From Rusavskia elegans (taxonomy: Eukaryota; Ascomycota; Lecanoromycetes; Teloschistales; Teloschistaceae), in assembly GCA_011316305.1 (NCBI GenBank), contig SAUG01000070.1, positions 186,001-250,000 of the forward strand: 64,000 bases of DNA, read 5' to 3'. Position numbers and translations under genes: made by a program. Shown here piece by piece: positions 12,201 through 24,750 of the stretch (the stretch's first letter is position 1; each line of letters starts with the position of its first letter). Below the pieces are notes generated by a model. The model worked only from the letters and a program-made list of their open reading frames with translations. It did no database searches and was not told the origin of the DNA.

Positions 12201-14090
12201 CAACGGTCGTCTGTTGACGATGGAAGGGCAAGCCTCGATAGGGGATCACGGAAAAGCCTAGACGCCAACAGAGACAGCCTTGGAAACGGAACGAGTCCAC
12301 GGAAACCGAATGGCCGAGAAGCTGGAAAGATCAGTACTGGTCTGGCTCGTCAGCTTTCAAAAGGCGAGAAAGAACAGGAAGAAACCACTGTGGAAGCGAA
12401 GACGCCCCCGAGACTACGGTTGTCCCCAGAGGAGTTGGTCAAACATGAGTCTGGGCTCCTGATCTTTAAACTCATCGAGGGAACCTTCGCTCATTCGGAC
12501 GTGCGGGTCGAAGTAGTGATGGACGACATGGTCTTCCCGTCATTCTCATCAGCAAAAGTTAAATCGAAGCATACGCAGTTCGGCGAGATTGGCGACGCTT
12601 TCGTGCGGGAGCTGGAGTTTTCCAAAATCACAATACGTCTGAAGGAAAAGACGGACAAGAAGGGCGAAGAAGACAAGTCAGATACTACCACAGCCAAATT
12701 GACAGGTAGCACAATGGACACTTTACTCAGGTGTTTGGTAGGATTCCAAAATCTGTCATGATTGAGGCTACTGCTGACAAGTGTTGCTACTCAGTACAAA
12801 CCTACAGAATTGGTTCTCAAAGGCTCTGATGGGTCCGTCAGCAGGATCACCATCAGCCTCAAATACATTCCAGTCAAGATGCACCTAGACCCAAGCGAAA
12901 GCATTAACAATCAGGGCAACCTTCGCGTCGATGTCCTGGACGCTGACGATCTACCTGCTGCTGACCGCAACGGTTTCAGTGATCCCTACTGCAAATTCGA
13001 CCTGAACGGGAAAGAAATCTATAAGACCAAAATCCAGAAGAAGACTCTCCATCCTGCATGGAATGAATACTTCGAATGTCCTGTAGCGTCCAGGACGGCT
13101 GCCAAATTTAACGTTAAGGTGATGGACTGGGACTTTGGAGACAAAGCGGATTTACTTGGCACGGCGGAGATTAACCTCGAACTTCTCGATCCATTCAAGC
13201 CCAAAGAGATGATCCTGGGCCTTGACGGTAAGTCGGGGGTTCTAAGATTGAAGCTATTATTCAAGCCAGACTACGTCACCCGATCACGACAAGGTTCGTC
13301 AACATTCTCGGGAACTTTTGCTGCTCCGGGTAAAGTGATTGGTGCTCCAGTCAAAGGAATTGGCATGGTTGGCGGTGGCGTAGCCAAAGGTGCTTCTTTC
13401 CTCCGTCATGGTTTCAGATCCAAGAAGGATTCGAGCCGGGAGAGTGATGGCCTTGGCCTTGCTATAACACCGGAGAATGAGCGGATGACGAATGATGAGC
13501 GTGCCGAGACGCCGAGAATCTCCGAGCCTGTTACTGACGGTAGCCCTGGTCTGCCACCACAAACCCCTCCTCATGCTCGATCAAGGAGTTTTGGTGGTGC
13601 GTCTGTCGTTCGCGCTGCTGGCGGAACCCCCAGCAAATCGGAGACAGGGGCCGCCATCTTCACCATCCTGGCAGCATCCGGGTTTCCCACGGGTGCTAAG
13701 ATACAGGTACACGTTAGGCAGCTGGCGGGGTCTAAAGGTGGTAAGGATGTACACAAAACCAAGGCCCTCAAGTCTACGACTGGGCAGGTTGAGTGGGATC
13801 ACGAGATGTTTCAAGTCAATTGCTCGGCCGACACCCAGTTTCAGCTGGCAGTCAAGGATGACAAGATGTTTGGGGACGAACTCTTGGGCGAAACGCTCTT
13901 CTTCGTCGACGATTCTTCCACAGGGGAGGAGAAATCCGTTAAGATTGGGGAGGGTGAGGTGACTTTAAAGACAACGTTCGTCCGGAAAGAAGAAAGCTCG
14001 ACGGACAGCCCCAAGTCGGTGCATAGAAAGAGTTTCCTGAGCAAGCGGGACCGCGTGCCTAGTCGTGGGACAACAATTCCGGCGGGATGA
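9243..14090 (+). CDS. Tricalbin-type ER-plasma membrane tether (SMP + multiple C2 domains)
   Basis: An extended-synaptotagmin/tricalbin that anchors in the ER, moves lipid through its SMP module and holds the plasma membrane through C2 domains. Six exons: 9243-9440, 9492-9554, 9611-9866, 9929-10805, 10922-12737 and 12795-14090, giving 1501 aa. A soluble N-terminus is followed by a hydrophobic hairpin near residues 179-214 (AIIIFACLSSWLVALLGGG). The SMP domain spans about 242-445 (starts LEWINSFLLKFWPIYAPVL). C2 modules begin near residues 466 (NVDKLSGTPDPYAVV), 600, 733 and 1106 (LDADDLPAADRNGFSDPYC), with a C-terminal one near 1355-1470. The C2 at 1106 keeps the Asp residues expected for calcium binding; that at 600 lacks several, so it probably binds lipid without calcium. 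Ser-rich linkers separate the later domains. The longest introns are 116 and 62 nt. Which yeast paralogue (Tcb1, 2 or 3) is the orthologue cannot be settled. Confidence 0.93.
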
Positions 14091-15784
14091 TTATCTTGAA
14101 GCGTGAGAGGCTGAGGGAAGTGCGGGACTGAGCCGTCTTTTGTCCATACCTGTTGTTTACATGTCGTGATACCACTCTGTTCATATTCAATAGTCTCTTC
14201 CTGTCTTCCCAAACTTGACTGCGTGACTAGACTGTCATGCTAAACAATACATATTCAGTGCAGACGCTCGCCTCTGCTCAAATTCACCAGTGGACAGCTC
14301 TATCAGTGATTGAGGAACAGCAAGAGGGTATCAGTAGCAGCTACTATGGAGCTTCATCAGTGAATGAACTCAGGCAGACGTAGCGAGTGGATGGCCCAAG
14401 GACTTACAGGTCTCTCTCTCGCTCCAAGAGGAACATGAAGGTTGCTCTCCGTTCAACAATATGATCTGCAGATGAACGGCATGTAACACATAGCCGAGTT
14501 GAGCTCACAGCAATCGGATGCAGCCAGGAATCTTTTACTTGCACCGAACCAGTTGTATCACCAGAGATGTCTTGTGTCCGAAGATTATGGATGAAAGGAA
14601 GCAGATCTCGTCTCCCTCCTCATGCTCCTCATGGCATTCACTCAGGGGTAAGGCTCTCATGTTATTCAATGATGGCATCATTATTGCTCACGAAGCTTGA
14701 GTATTGATTTGGCAGCTCCTTCATTAAAGTAGCCATGCTGGTTGGACGCTCAACACAACAATACCAGCTAGTTCATGTGTACATAACGAAATCGCTCTGA
14801 GAAGCCAGGTTCAACTGCTCATCAAGTCGTATATGCTAGGGGTTCGCCCAAGCTGTCAATTAGGTGCCGACGATCATCCGCATCGGGATGTTTGAGGCTG
14901 AAGATTGCCGGCAGGCGGAGGCAGAACGGACCCACGTGGAAGTCAGGAAGGAAAAGGGGTGGCCAAACACAGATGTTGGATCAAGTATGTTGAAATTAGG
15001 GATTACCGAATCGGGACGACGTATAAGATATGCTGGAAGTCAAGATTGTTATTGGTGGCGAACTGAGTACTGCTTTCAGGCCATCCCAAAATAGTAGATT
15101 CGATATCAGGATCTTTTTCGGACTCTCACTCAGGAGCCTGAAATATATGGCGGAAGAGGCAATACATGGTGGTACGATGGGAGAGGTGGGTCCTCGGCAT
15201 CGGGAAAAAGCCTGCAGCAAAGAGGCAGCAAAGAGGTACCCAAGCGCACCTTTTCGGGAGAGAGGCAGCCACACTGCATCCTCGGCTTCCCTAGTGGAGC
15301 ATACTCGCGGGAACTTGGCCGATTCCGAGGTAGCTCCCATCAGGGGTTCTCAACATCCAAACGAAACTACGAAAGTGAGAAATTTCCCGGAGCTACAAAT
15401 ATTAATTGCATGCTCCTGGCTCTGACCTTGCTACGTATCTGTGTCGTGACCATCTATCACCGGTGATTGCATACAACCCGTCCTATCCTTTCCAATTGCC
15501 CAAGGAATTGTCTCCCCGTCAAAGGCAATTGCGACCCCGTTGTGAGTGAAGGACCCCACCATCTCGAGCTATCGATCACCACATCCCTATCTTCCCCAGT
15601 CTACCTTCACTTTCGACATTCTGCCCGAACCTCAGACTGCCACTCTGGCATTTCGAGCTGATGGAAGTCCATGTCTGCGAATCGCTGCTCAATTGTCCTC
15701 TCGATCTTGCCTTTAGATCGGGATTTACTGACAGAGACATGCCTGCAGTAAACACAACACTTTTACCCTCTTCTCGACTTCACA
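14091..15784. other. Intergenic region before UGP1
   Basis: About 1.7 kb with no supported gene; the short frames have no family features. The last 240 bases are pyrimidine-rich, as expected of a strong fungal promoter and 5' leader for the UGP1 gene. Confidence 0.5.
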
Positions 15785-17849
15785 ATGGCATCCCGCAGCG
15801 CTCTTCCCGCCCACCTCAAGTCCTCGGCCATGAGCAATGGAGACGCTGAAGGTGCCTTCCAGCAGAAGCACCACGGAAAATCACAGTCACACGTGGTGAG
15901 TAAGATACTGTGCGTTTGAGAGCATACTTTGCCATAGGAACTTGAACATTGCCGCTGCGAGAGATATATCCGGCCTTCAAGTTGCTGCAATGGTGTCCCC
16001 CTACATCTTGCCTCACCCCATGACCTGCGCCTGGCACGTGGAAGACACCTATTCCATGTGTTGACCGGCACGGTGAATGGTAGTTCTTTCCTGATGTGAT
16101 GATAGATACGTCACCTTTCTGCTGCCAATCATCAACAGCAGCTCCTATGCCCCAACCCTCATCCTCTTCTCCTTTACACCATCTACGTTTTGCTGAGGGA
16201 GATTTGTATATTTTTGAGATTGCCATTGGGCCCTGTGCTACTACCTATTACCTTCATTCATTCAACACGTTGGCTTAGCCTTTATGGCGATCACATGTAG
16301 CACCATGTCCGGCCAGACTCTTGCTGTGGACGAGCCTGCCGAATCCTTGAGGACAACGCTGACCAGAACCCGATCGGGCACACAGGCTTTCGAGAACACC
16401 TCCACATCCGTGGCCGCCGGCCAAATGCGAAATGCCCTCAACGCCCTCACCGACACGGTCAAAGACCCGCAAGAGAAAGAGCGGTTTGAGACCGAGATGG
16501 ACAACTTCTTTGCCCTCTTTCGCCGCTACTTGAACGACAAAGCCAAGGGCAATGCCTTGTCATGGGACCGAATCGCCCCGCCCAAGCCGGAACAGGTGGT
16601 TGAGTACAGCAGCCTCGCCAATTCGGACTCCGTCGAATTTCTCAATAAGCTCGCTGTGGTAAAGCTCAACGGTGGTCTCGGTACCTCGATGGGTTGCGTA
16701 GGACCCAAGTCCGTGATCGAAGTCCGCGATGGCATGTCTTTCCTCGACCTTTCGGTTCGCCAGATTGAGTATCTCAACCGCACCTACAACGTCAACGTCC
16801 CTTTTGTTCTCATGAATTCTTTCAACACTGACGAAGATACGGGAAATATCATCAAGAAGTACGAAGGCCATAACATCGACATCATGACCTTCAACCAATC
16901 CCGCTATCCTCGTGTCCTCAAGGACTCTCTCCTTCCCGCACCTAAATCCGCCAACTCGCAGCTCTCAGACTGGTATCCTCCCGGACACGGAGACGTTTTC
17001 GAGTCACTATACAACTCTGGCATTCTGGATAAGCTGATCGAGCGTGGTGTCGAGGTTCTCTTCCTCTCCAACGCTGATAACTTGGGCGCAGTCGTTGATC
17101 TCGGCATCTTGCAACACATGGTCCAGACCGAGGCAGAGTACATTATGGAGCTGACAGACAAGACCAAGGCTGATGTCAAGGGTGGTACCATCATTAACTA
17201 CGATGGCTCGGTCCGCCTGCTCGAAATTGCCCAGGTGCCCAAGGAACACACCAACGAGTTCAAGTCCATCAAGAAGTTCAAGTACTTCAACACCAACAAC
17301 ATCTGGTTGAACCTCCAAGCCATCAAGCGTGTCGTGGAAAACAATGAGCTGGAGATGGAGATCATCCCCAATAGCAAGAGTATCCCGGCCGACAAGAAGG
17401 GCGAATCGGACGTCTCCATCATCCAACTAGAAACTGCCGTTGGTGCTGCCATCCGTCATTTTAAGAACGCCCATGGCGTCAACGTCCCCCGAAGGCGTTT
17501 CTTGCCTGTCAAGACCTGCTCCGATCTCATGCTTGTCAAATCGGATCTCTACAGTCTGAAGCACGGCCAGCTCGTCATGGACCAGGACCGCTTCGGCCCT
17601 GCCCCGCTCATCAAGCTCGGCAATGACTTCAAGAAGGTCAGCGATTTCCAGAAACGGATATCCAGCATCCCAAAGATCTTGGAGCTGGACCATCTGACCA
17701 TCACGGGTGCGGTCAATCTGGGCCGTGGCGTTGTGCTCAAGGGTACGGTCATCATTGTCGCGACTGAAGGCAGCACGATCGATGTGCCTCCCGGATCCAT
17801 ACTGGAGAACGTGGTGGTGCAGGGTAGTTTGCGGTTGTTGGAGCATTAG
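15785..17849 (+). CDS. UGP1: UTP-glucose-1-phosphate uridylyltransferase
   Basis: Makes UDP-glucose from UTP and glucose-1-phosphate in the cytosol, feeding beta-glucan, glycogen, trehalose and glycoprotein synthesis. Two exons, 15785-15895 and 16386-17849, join in phase at [12 protein letters not shown] to give 524 aa, the length of Aspergillus GalF. The nucleotide-binding Gly loop [16 protein letters not shown] is at about 16,667-16,715. Other family blocks are [42 protein letters not shown] and the catalytic-site [18 protein letters not shown]. The C-terminal left-handed beta-helix ends [12 protein letters not shown], the conserved octamerisation end. The intron of 490 nt is far longer than others here. 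Exon 2 stays open upstream into it, from an ATG at 16284 (and 16308 region), so a second N-terminus is possible. The start at 15785 is preferred because [12 protein letters not shown] matches the family. Confidence 0.97.
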
Positions 17850-18624
17850 GCGGATGGTGCTGCCTTTTACCAGTACAGCGACTTTGCGGCCGCTATTAAT
17901 GCTGCAGAATATGCACATGTGTTCAAGCATGGGTGGCTAGAGTCTTTGCGTCCCTTTTATCGATCTGACCTGTTCAACCGTATGTGGATAACGATCAAAG
18001 CAATCGCGCGGTGAGCAAAGGAGAACCCGGATATAATGTGTTGGAGCCGCGGGAATTGCTGGCATTCTTGTGTTGTTCCTATGTAGATAGACCTTAACCT
18101 CTTCGTCATCTTCACGCGGTGTTTATGCCGTTGTGTCTTCTTCGTGGATGCCATGTGCAAAGCCATTGGTATGGACTGTAAGCATGGTGAAATCTCCCCG
18201 ATCGATTTAAAGCAGCCCTTATCAGTAGACTCGATCAGATGTCTGGGTTGATTCCCGGAGTCACCAACCTCATAGGCGGAATCCAGTAGCCGAACATTTC
18301 ATCCTCTCACACGATAAGCTTATTCTTACATGGTCCAATGAACACAGGCACGTTCCCGTGGAAAATACCAAGTACATTCAATTAAACATTAATTTGATTC
18401 CTTACCGCTATGTACATATTTCTGGGAGCGTGACTGGATAATCCAAATCATACTAATGAGTGTCGTGGGGTTATGTTATGCCTCCTCCCCACTCAGAGGG
18501 AAACGCAAACGCCATCGCTATGCATAATCATCATGTCATCGATGGTACACCAAGCCACCTGTTTTGCATAGATCTTTCTTTCCCTTGTCATTCCGAAGCG
18601 AATAAGTACGTCGATTTTCTCTAC
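17850..18624. other. Intergenic region between UGP1 and secreted-protein gene
   Basis: The 775 bp between two convergent 3' ends. No gene or repeat seen; likely 3' UTRs of both neighbours. Confidence 0.5.
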
Positions 18625-19530
18625 TTAGTAGTGAATCTTGTAGCCTCCCGTCGCCGTCGGCTTGTTCCCGGTCCCGCTGACGATAGGATCTTTGCCTGTG
18701 CCTGTTGGATGAACAGGCTGCGTGCCGTTGCCTGAGGGGTAGGGAGTATGGGGGTTAGGATGGTATGGACCTGGAGGGAATATGGGAGGATGTTGTGGGT
18801 TGTTTGATCCGCCGTTCGAACCCGGGGCTGAACCGCTCCCTGGACCACTACCATTACCTTTTCCGTCTGCAATGCCGTTGCCTGAAGCTGAACCGTGCCC
18901 TGCTGGGGGGGAAGGAGCAGGTAAGTAGATCGTCTGGGTTATGGTGGCAACCGTTGGGCAGGCTGAGAGGGCAAGAATAGGGCATGAGGGGCAATTTGGA
19001 GAGCCTAGGACCGGATGGCTTTCGCTGTTGCTACTACCGGTTTCGGGTGTGGGAGTTGGGCAGACGACGACGTAGCTGGTTGTTTCGGCCGTGATTGTGG
19101 TAAGTGAAAGGAGAGTCGTCAGAGAAGTAGAGAAATAGGTCGATGAACCCACTGTGGCGACTGGAATCGAGCAAGGCACGAATTTGGTGACTGTCGAGAC
19201 GATAGAGGTGGTGCCCACGAAGGTTTGAGTGATCGTTGCTGTCCCAGGACCGTAGATAGTCTTGGTAATTACGGGTGGAACAGGCACCGTTGGTAATGGA
19301 AGGGCGCCGCCAGTACCAGTAGGATACTTGGACGTTTGCGGTGGCTGGATGCCAGTTCCCGGGGGATGAACAGGATTGTGAGGATGTGGTTCTCCCGTAG
19401 GATGAAGGTTTCCATCAGTCGGTGGTGGAATGATGCTGGAGGATGCCGAGATTGTTTGATTGGTCTTAGGTACATACGAAGCAGACGCACACGCCAAAGA
19501 GGCAGCAAGCAAGGCTAGTGAGGCACGCAT
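18625..19530 (-). CDS. Secreted Ser/Thr/Pro-rich protein, cell-wall-like
   Basis: A 301-aa intron-less protein with a clear secretion signal: MRASLALLAASLACASAS, cleavage expected near residue 18-20. Residues 20-90 are rich in Pro, Thr, Ser and His. Residues 88-180 are Thr/Ser-rich beta-type sequence with repeated T-I-T-Q-T and T-x-T-K-F motifs (TKTIYGPGTATITQT). Cysteines cluster in CPTPTP and CPSCPILALSAC. The C-terminal third is Gly/Ser/Asn/Pro low complexity. There is no hydrophobic C-terminal tail, so no GPI anchor is predicted; the protein ends GGYKIHY. The composition suits an O-glycosylated wall or extracellular matrix protein, but no enzymatic domain is seen and the function is unknown. 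The leader just upstream of the ATG is strongly pyrimidine-rich on the coding strand, which supports this start. Confidence 0.72.
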   Translation of the reverse strand: MRASLALLAASLACASASYVPKTNQTISASSSIIPPPTDGNLHPTGEPHPHNPVHPPGTGIQPPQTSKYPTGTGGALPLPTVPVPPVITKTIYGPGTATITQTFVGTTSIVSTVTKFVPCSIPVATVGSSTYFSTSLTTLLSLTTITAETTSYVVVCPTPTPETGSSNSESHPVLGSPNCPSCPILALSACPTVATITQTIYLPAPSPPAGHGSASGNGIADGKGNGSGPGSGSAPGSNGGSNNPQHPPIFPPGPYHPNPHTPYPSGNGTQPVHPTGTGKDPIVSGTGNKPTATGGYKIHY

Positions 19531-21918
19531 ATCAAGGTGAAGTGAATAGAAAGGTGAGGGAAAGTAAAAAGAAAAGGAAATGTCTTAGTTATAAGCGATT
19601 GAGGATGGACCCTCAGAGTATAGCGAAGGTCTCGAGGAAGGATTGAACGAATGTTGTGATGGGCGTGTAGGACGTGGCTGCTGTGCTTGTGCAATGATGG
19701 AAGGGAACAGGAGGGAGTGAGAAGATATACTTATACAGAGATCAATACGAGGCTGGGAATGGGGTCAGCTTCCTCGTCATAGTAGGATGCCGCAGTAGAG
19801 TACGACGAGAGAGCAGAAGGAAGGCGATGCAACGGTACCGTAATCATCCTCTCCATAATACGAACGATGGATAGCTCTAGTAATGGAGAAACGATGGCGA
19901 CGGACCTTCGCGTGTGGGAGACCAGTGAAGCTCTAAGGCGAGCATGGCGGTGCAGCTCACTGTCGACGTTCATCTTGAACTTGGCTCGGAATAGCTATAT
20001 TCATCGATACCCTCAAGCCCGTTACGACGTTGCAAATGGTACGTCGTAAGTAGGTGGCGAGGAAAGGATGAGTACTAGCGTCAAGAGCCGGGTAAGCATC
20101 CGATCTGGTTAGCCGCGTCTATTTTAATCTTGACCTTCCGGCTCGCGTTCCAACGTTACGAAGTCCCGTTCTTGAATCTTGGCGTCTCACAACTTGCCTT
20201 GATTGACACGACCTTTCAATCTGATCGAGCCGAGCTGCAAGCAAAGAAGACTGCTTGAAAATCATCCAAGTCGCCTGTCGTCCCGTCAAGTTTTTGATCA
20301 GTACAACACTGTTAGTTAGCCTGCCAAAATCCCTTATCAACCAGAACAACAATTGGCGGCCATATTTCCACTCGATTTCATTCAGAAGGGTAGTTGTGGA
20401 GGAGCGGATGCAATACGTGAAAAGCCACTTGCTGAGATTCTTCCAAGTTACATCGTGCAATAAGAGGAATGGTCTTGAGCTCTGGTGGATGATCTCCAGG
20501 ATACGAGGTTGTGAACTAAGCTAAGCTGAGTCATTCTCTACTCTTTGGCATCTTTGCTAGCCCACAGAGGCGTCTGTGGTCCGACGATGCCGAGTATTTC
20601 ATTCATCGAGATGTACGAAGAGGTCTAATCCCCAGCTACAGTCAACCTGTGCTTGACCTGGCATTCGCAGGGGAAGGGTGGTCTTGACTCGGCGTTCCTC
20701 TTCAATTTGCTCTAAGGCTGATCCCGAGACTTCGTTGACTGGAGCTTAAACCGATCCCGCCAAAGTCTCGTCTGCCTGATCCAGTTCTGTGGCCGCTCCT
20801 TTAGAGGCTTCGAATGTCTTTTGTCTCCCTCGTCTTCTTCATCGTAGTCGTACCGTTTCGAGGGCTGATTGGAATATATGTGACGGTCCTTCTTCGGGCT
20901 CTTGTAGACGATCCCCAACGCCATGAACGGAGCAGTGCACTAGACTCATGTTATATCGCTACAGGGTGTTTTACTCCAAACTTCTGACAAGTCTCGACGC
21001 ACGATTCAACATGAGTCTGAAGCCAGGAGAGCGAACATATTACATTCAAGATCCAGATAGCTGGAAACGCGGTCTCAGTGTTGGAATAACATGACCCTGC
21101 TACGTGCCTACAAACCGCTTTGTGATCATTGAAACACCGTGTCTAGAAGACAGGGAATATAGTCTCGTGGTCCGTGAGTACAGTATAGCTTGACGGCTCG
21201 GCGGCCTGGAGCTTCTTGTTGGTGTATCGAAACCTGGATGGCAAAGGGAAGCATCGGGCCCAGGTTTTCAAACCCACCCATGGTACCATGACCGTCCTGA
21301 AAGGAGGACCGTAAGTGTTTCGAAGTGGTATGTCTCTACGGCTCCTATGGATTAAGGTAGCCGTCGAACACGCCGGCTTCGATACGTGTCGAGCTCGCCA
21401 GTCCATCCGTGCACAACACAGTAACTGGCCCCTAAATCTCCGACACCGAGCAGCCTGAGTTGTGCTGTGTATAAGTGCGCGATCAGATGTGGGCGGAAGA
21501 AGTTGCAAGCGCAAGCGAAACACAAAGGACCAAGGACCGCTAAGCATTTCAGGTCTTAGCTTAATCGGGAGGTATGAGACCATCACCTCGGATGCACCCT
21601 TCTGCTGTCTCCCTCTCCATCCCCCCAACCTTCCACTTACCCGTCCTACGTGTCTCCTGTGACTTCTCTCCTCCTATACCTCCCTATGCTGGTACTCGGT
21701 ACCTCTTACGCTCGTTAAGGTCATTGTACCGGCCGACAACTCCGCAGATTTACTATCCTTAGGACCTTTCTACCTTTCAATCATAGAATTCTGTAGATCC
21801 TATAGCTACATTCTTGTCTAGCGAAACAACCTCACAGTATCACCTAATATTCAAGCAGCCTGGTCCAGAGTTGGAGCCTCGGTGACCATCACGATTGGAA
21901 CAGCCATTGCTCAAGATC
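19531..21918. other. Large intergenic region between divergent genes
   Basis: About 2.4 kb between divergent promoters of the secreted-protein gene and the EMP70 gene. Frames of 60-161 codons occur on both strands, but none has a recognisable motif, plausible splice continuation or protein-like composition. I see no tRNA and no long repeat. Confidence 0.45.
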
Positions 21919-24246
21919 ATGCGAAGCGGCTTGCCCTCGCGGCTCCGCACGTTGTTCGCTCTATCAAGCGTGATTAGTTCAGTCAACGCCTTCTACATAC
22001 CTGGTATGATCCAGAACGCTCGTTACGAGCTCTTGTTGGTCGCCGTATGCTGACTGGACCCATTCCCAAGGGTTTTCCATTAAGAGCTACGTTGACAATG
22101 AACCCATCCCAGTACAAGTGAATAAAGTCTATTCGGATCGATCGCGATTGCAATACGCATACTATGACCTTCCCTTCGTTTGTCCACCCACAGGAAAGAA
22201 GCATGCCGGTCACGCCAGCGGTCGGAGTATCTCTCTCAACCTTGGGGAGGTGCTTCGAGGGGACCGCATCATGACCTCCGACTACGACGTTGCCATGGGC
22301 CAGGATCAGGAGTGCCAATATCTCTGCAGTCATCGCACAGACCGTCAAGATATCAAGCGAGCCAGGGAGCTGATCGAAGAAGGTTATGTGGCAGAGTGGA
22401 TCGTAGACAACTTGCCTGGTGCCACAAGCTTCGTCACCGTAGACCGTAAACACAAATACTATGCCGCTGGCTTCAAGATCGGCTACAAGGATTTCTCGCC
22501 TGTCACAGGCAAGCAAAAGTATTATATCAACAATCACATCACTCTTGTAATACGATATCGGCAGGCGCCAGGTCGAGCTGGCAGGAACGGTGGGAAAGTC
22601 ATTGTGGGATTTGAGGTCTACACCAAGAGTATCGAGGCTGCCCATCGGGATAGCACAGGCTGTCCTCAGGATCTCCACAGTGACATGGATGGCATGGAAA
22701 TGTATATCGCCCCCAATACTACCAGACTCGCCAGCAAATACCCTTCGTCGTCGTACCTTCCGGAAGAGGATGATACTGATGACGGCTCCACACTCTCGAT
22801 TCCCTATTCGTACTCGGTCTACTTCCGCGAAGACGACAGCATTGAGTGGTCAAAGAGGTGGGACCTGTACTTCAACAACCAAGAAGACAGCAATGTCATA
22901 CACTGGCTGGCCATTATCAACTCTCTCGTCATCTGCAGTCTCCTAACGGTCATTGTGGTTATGGTCATTAACAGGACATACAAACAGGTTCATGGCAAAG
23001 ACGGCTCTGGCGACGATGGAAAACTGCTGCTCAAGCGAAGAAAGCCAGGCAACGGGACAAAATCGCCAAGGCTAAGGGAGAAAGCCCCCGCGGGCCTTCT
23101 TGAACAGAAGGGCGAAGCAGGACGCGAAGATGACTGGTCCTCTGATGAAGAATTTGTTGAGGACATCACGGGCTGGAAGCTGCTCCACGGCGACATATTC
23201 AGACCTCCACCGTACGCTGGATACCTTGCGCCTCTGATCGGATCCGGTATGCAGCTCGTTTTCATGGCCACAGGACTTCTTATCCTCAGCTGTTTCGGTA
23301 TCCTTAATCCAAGCTTCCGTGGAGGCTTTGTGAGCGTCGGCGTGGGGCTCTTTGTTTTCGCCGGGATCATCTCCGGCTACTTTTCGTCTCGATTGTATAA
23401 GACATTTGGCGGTATGAATTGGAGGAAAAACACCCTACTGGTACCTCTATCATAGTACTTTACTCATTGGTCGACTAACAGATACCAGACTGCACTGTTG
23501 TTTCCCGGCTTACTTTTTACAACCATCTTTATTCTCAATCTCTTCGTTTGGGCTCAGGCATCCAGCACAGCTCTTCCCTTCGGCACGCTTGTGGGACTCA
23601 TCGCACTAATGCTATTAATACAGCTGCCTCTCGTATATATCGGCAGCTGGTATGGGTCTCATCAGAGTCATCCATACGAACATCCTACCAAAACCAATTC
23701 TGTCGCGCGCCCAATACCCGAACAAGCTTGGTACACACAAAGTATTTACGCTGCATTAATCGTAGGATTCGTCCCGTTCGCCGTTGTCTTCATCGAACTC
23801 CTCTTCGTTTTCCGCAGCCTCTGGCAGGATAAGAGTGGATATTACTACGTGTTTGGTTTCCTGAGTATAGTCAGCCTTGTGGGGATCCTGACCGTCGTAG
23901 AGGTGACGATTGTGGCAACGTACATCATGCTATGTCAGGAGAACTACAATTGGTGGTGGCAGTCCGTCTTCATCGGCGGCGGCAGCTCCTTCTGGATTTT
24001 CCTCTACTGCATCGTCTTCTACTACACCAAACTCAAAATCCACGGCTTCATATCGGCCCTCCTGTTCTTCAGCTATAGCTTTTTGGCGTGCACAGTGTAC
24101 GGGCTGTTGACAGGGACGGTGGGCTTTCTGACAGCATATGCATTTGTAAGGCGAATATACGGGTACGTAGTCCTTCCCTGATGTTTGCCCCATGCTCTCG
24201 ACTTCGTGGAAGCTGACAAATCGATAGAGCGATCAAGGCAGATTGA
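21919..24246 (+). CDS. EMP70/TM9SF family nine-transmembrane endomembrane protein
   Basis: A nonaspanin of the Golgi/endosomes, a family linked to membrane protein sorting and metal or amino-acid homeostasis. Four exons: 21919-22003, 22071-23440, 23489-24162 and 24228-24246, giving 715 aa. A signal peptide (SVISSVNAFYIPG ends it near residue 25) is followed by SIKSYVDNEPIPVQVNK and LQYAYYDLPFVCPP, hallmarks of the family. The lumenal domain ends in the first helix near IHWLAIINSLVICSLL. A Lys/Arg/Ser-rich cytosolic loop (about residues 350-410) precedes GWKLLHGDIFRPP. Eight more helices follow. The last exon is only 19 nt and encodes the end AIKAD-stop, which fits the K-x-D/E Golgi-retention and COPI-binding signal known from plant EMP12. 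The localisation signal therefore depends on splicing of the final 65-nt intron. Confidence 0.94.
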
Positions 24247-24750
24247 CGGCGTTCGGATCATAGACATATCGTAGCATTTCCGTGGCGCTTGGGCTTTGTA
24301 TACACCTCGAGTCCGCCACCAATAGCAACAGATCTACTGCTTTGGTATTGTGAAAGCTCCATGATCCACCGTGAAAATTGAATCTGAACCGAGTTGCACC
24401 CAAGTCTGATGGCAATACGGTACGTATACTGCTTCCCAAGTCCAGCTTTTGCAAACCGGCTCTTCCTACATGCAAGTTGCTGCTTGAAATCGCCTCGCGA
24501 TTTAGCCCTGGTAAATATGATTGCCCTCTTCTATCTATTTTGATCCGCTTCACTTTCCAAGCCGCCTTCCAACCCAGTGTGCGGCGTTGCCTATCCTTAC
24601 TCGAGGAGCGTCTCTCGGTGAGCGTGGTATTCAATGTTTCTTTACGAGTCCAGCACCAGCCCATAAGTCTGGCGCGACCATTGCATGACTTCTCCCATAG
24701 AGACTGGCTACCTTGGCTGGCGGCTTCGACAGATCCACATGAAGGCCTGT
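24247..24750. other. Convergent 3' intergenic region
   Basis: About 500 bp between the 3' ends of the EMP70 gene and the lipid-droplet hydrolase gene. Frames on both strands here are without motifs and are taken as chance ORFs. Confidence 0.45.
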
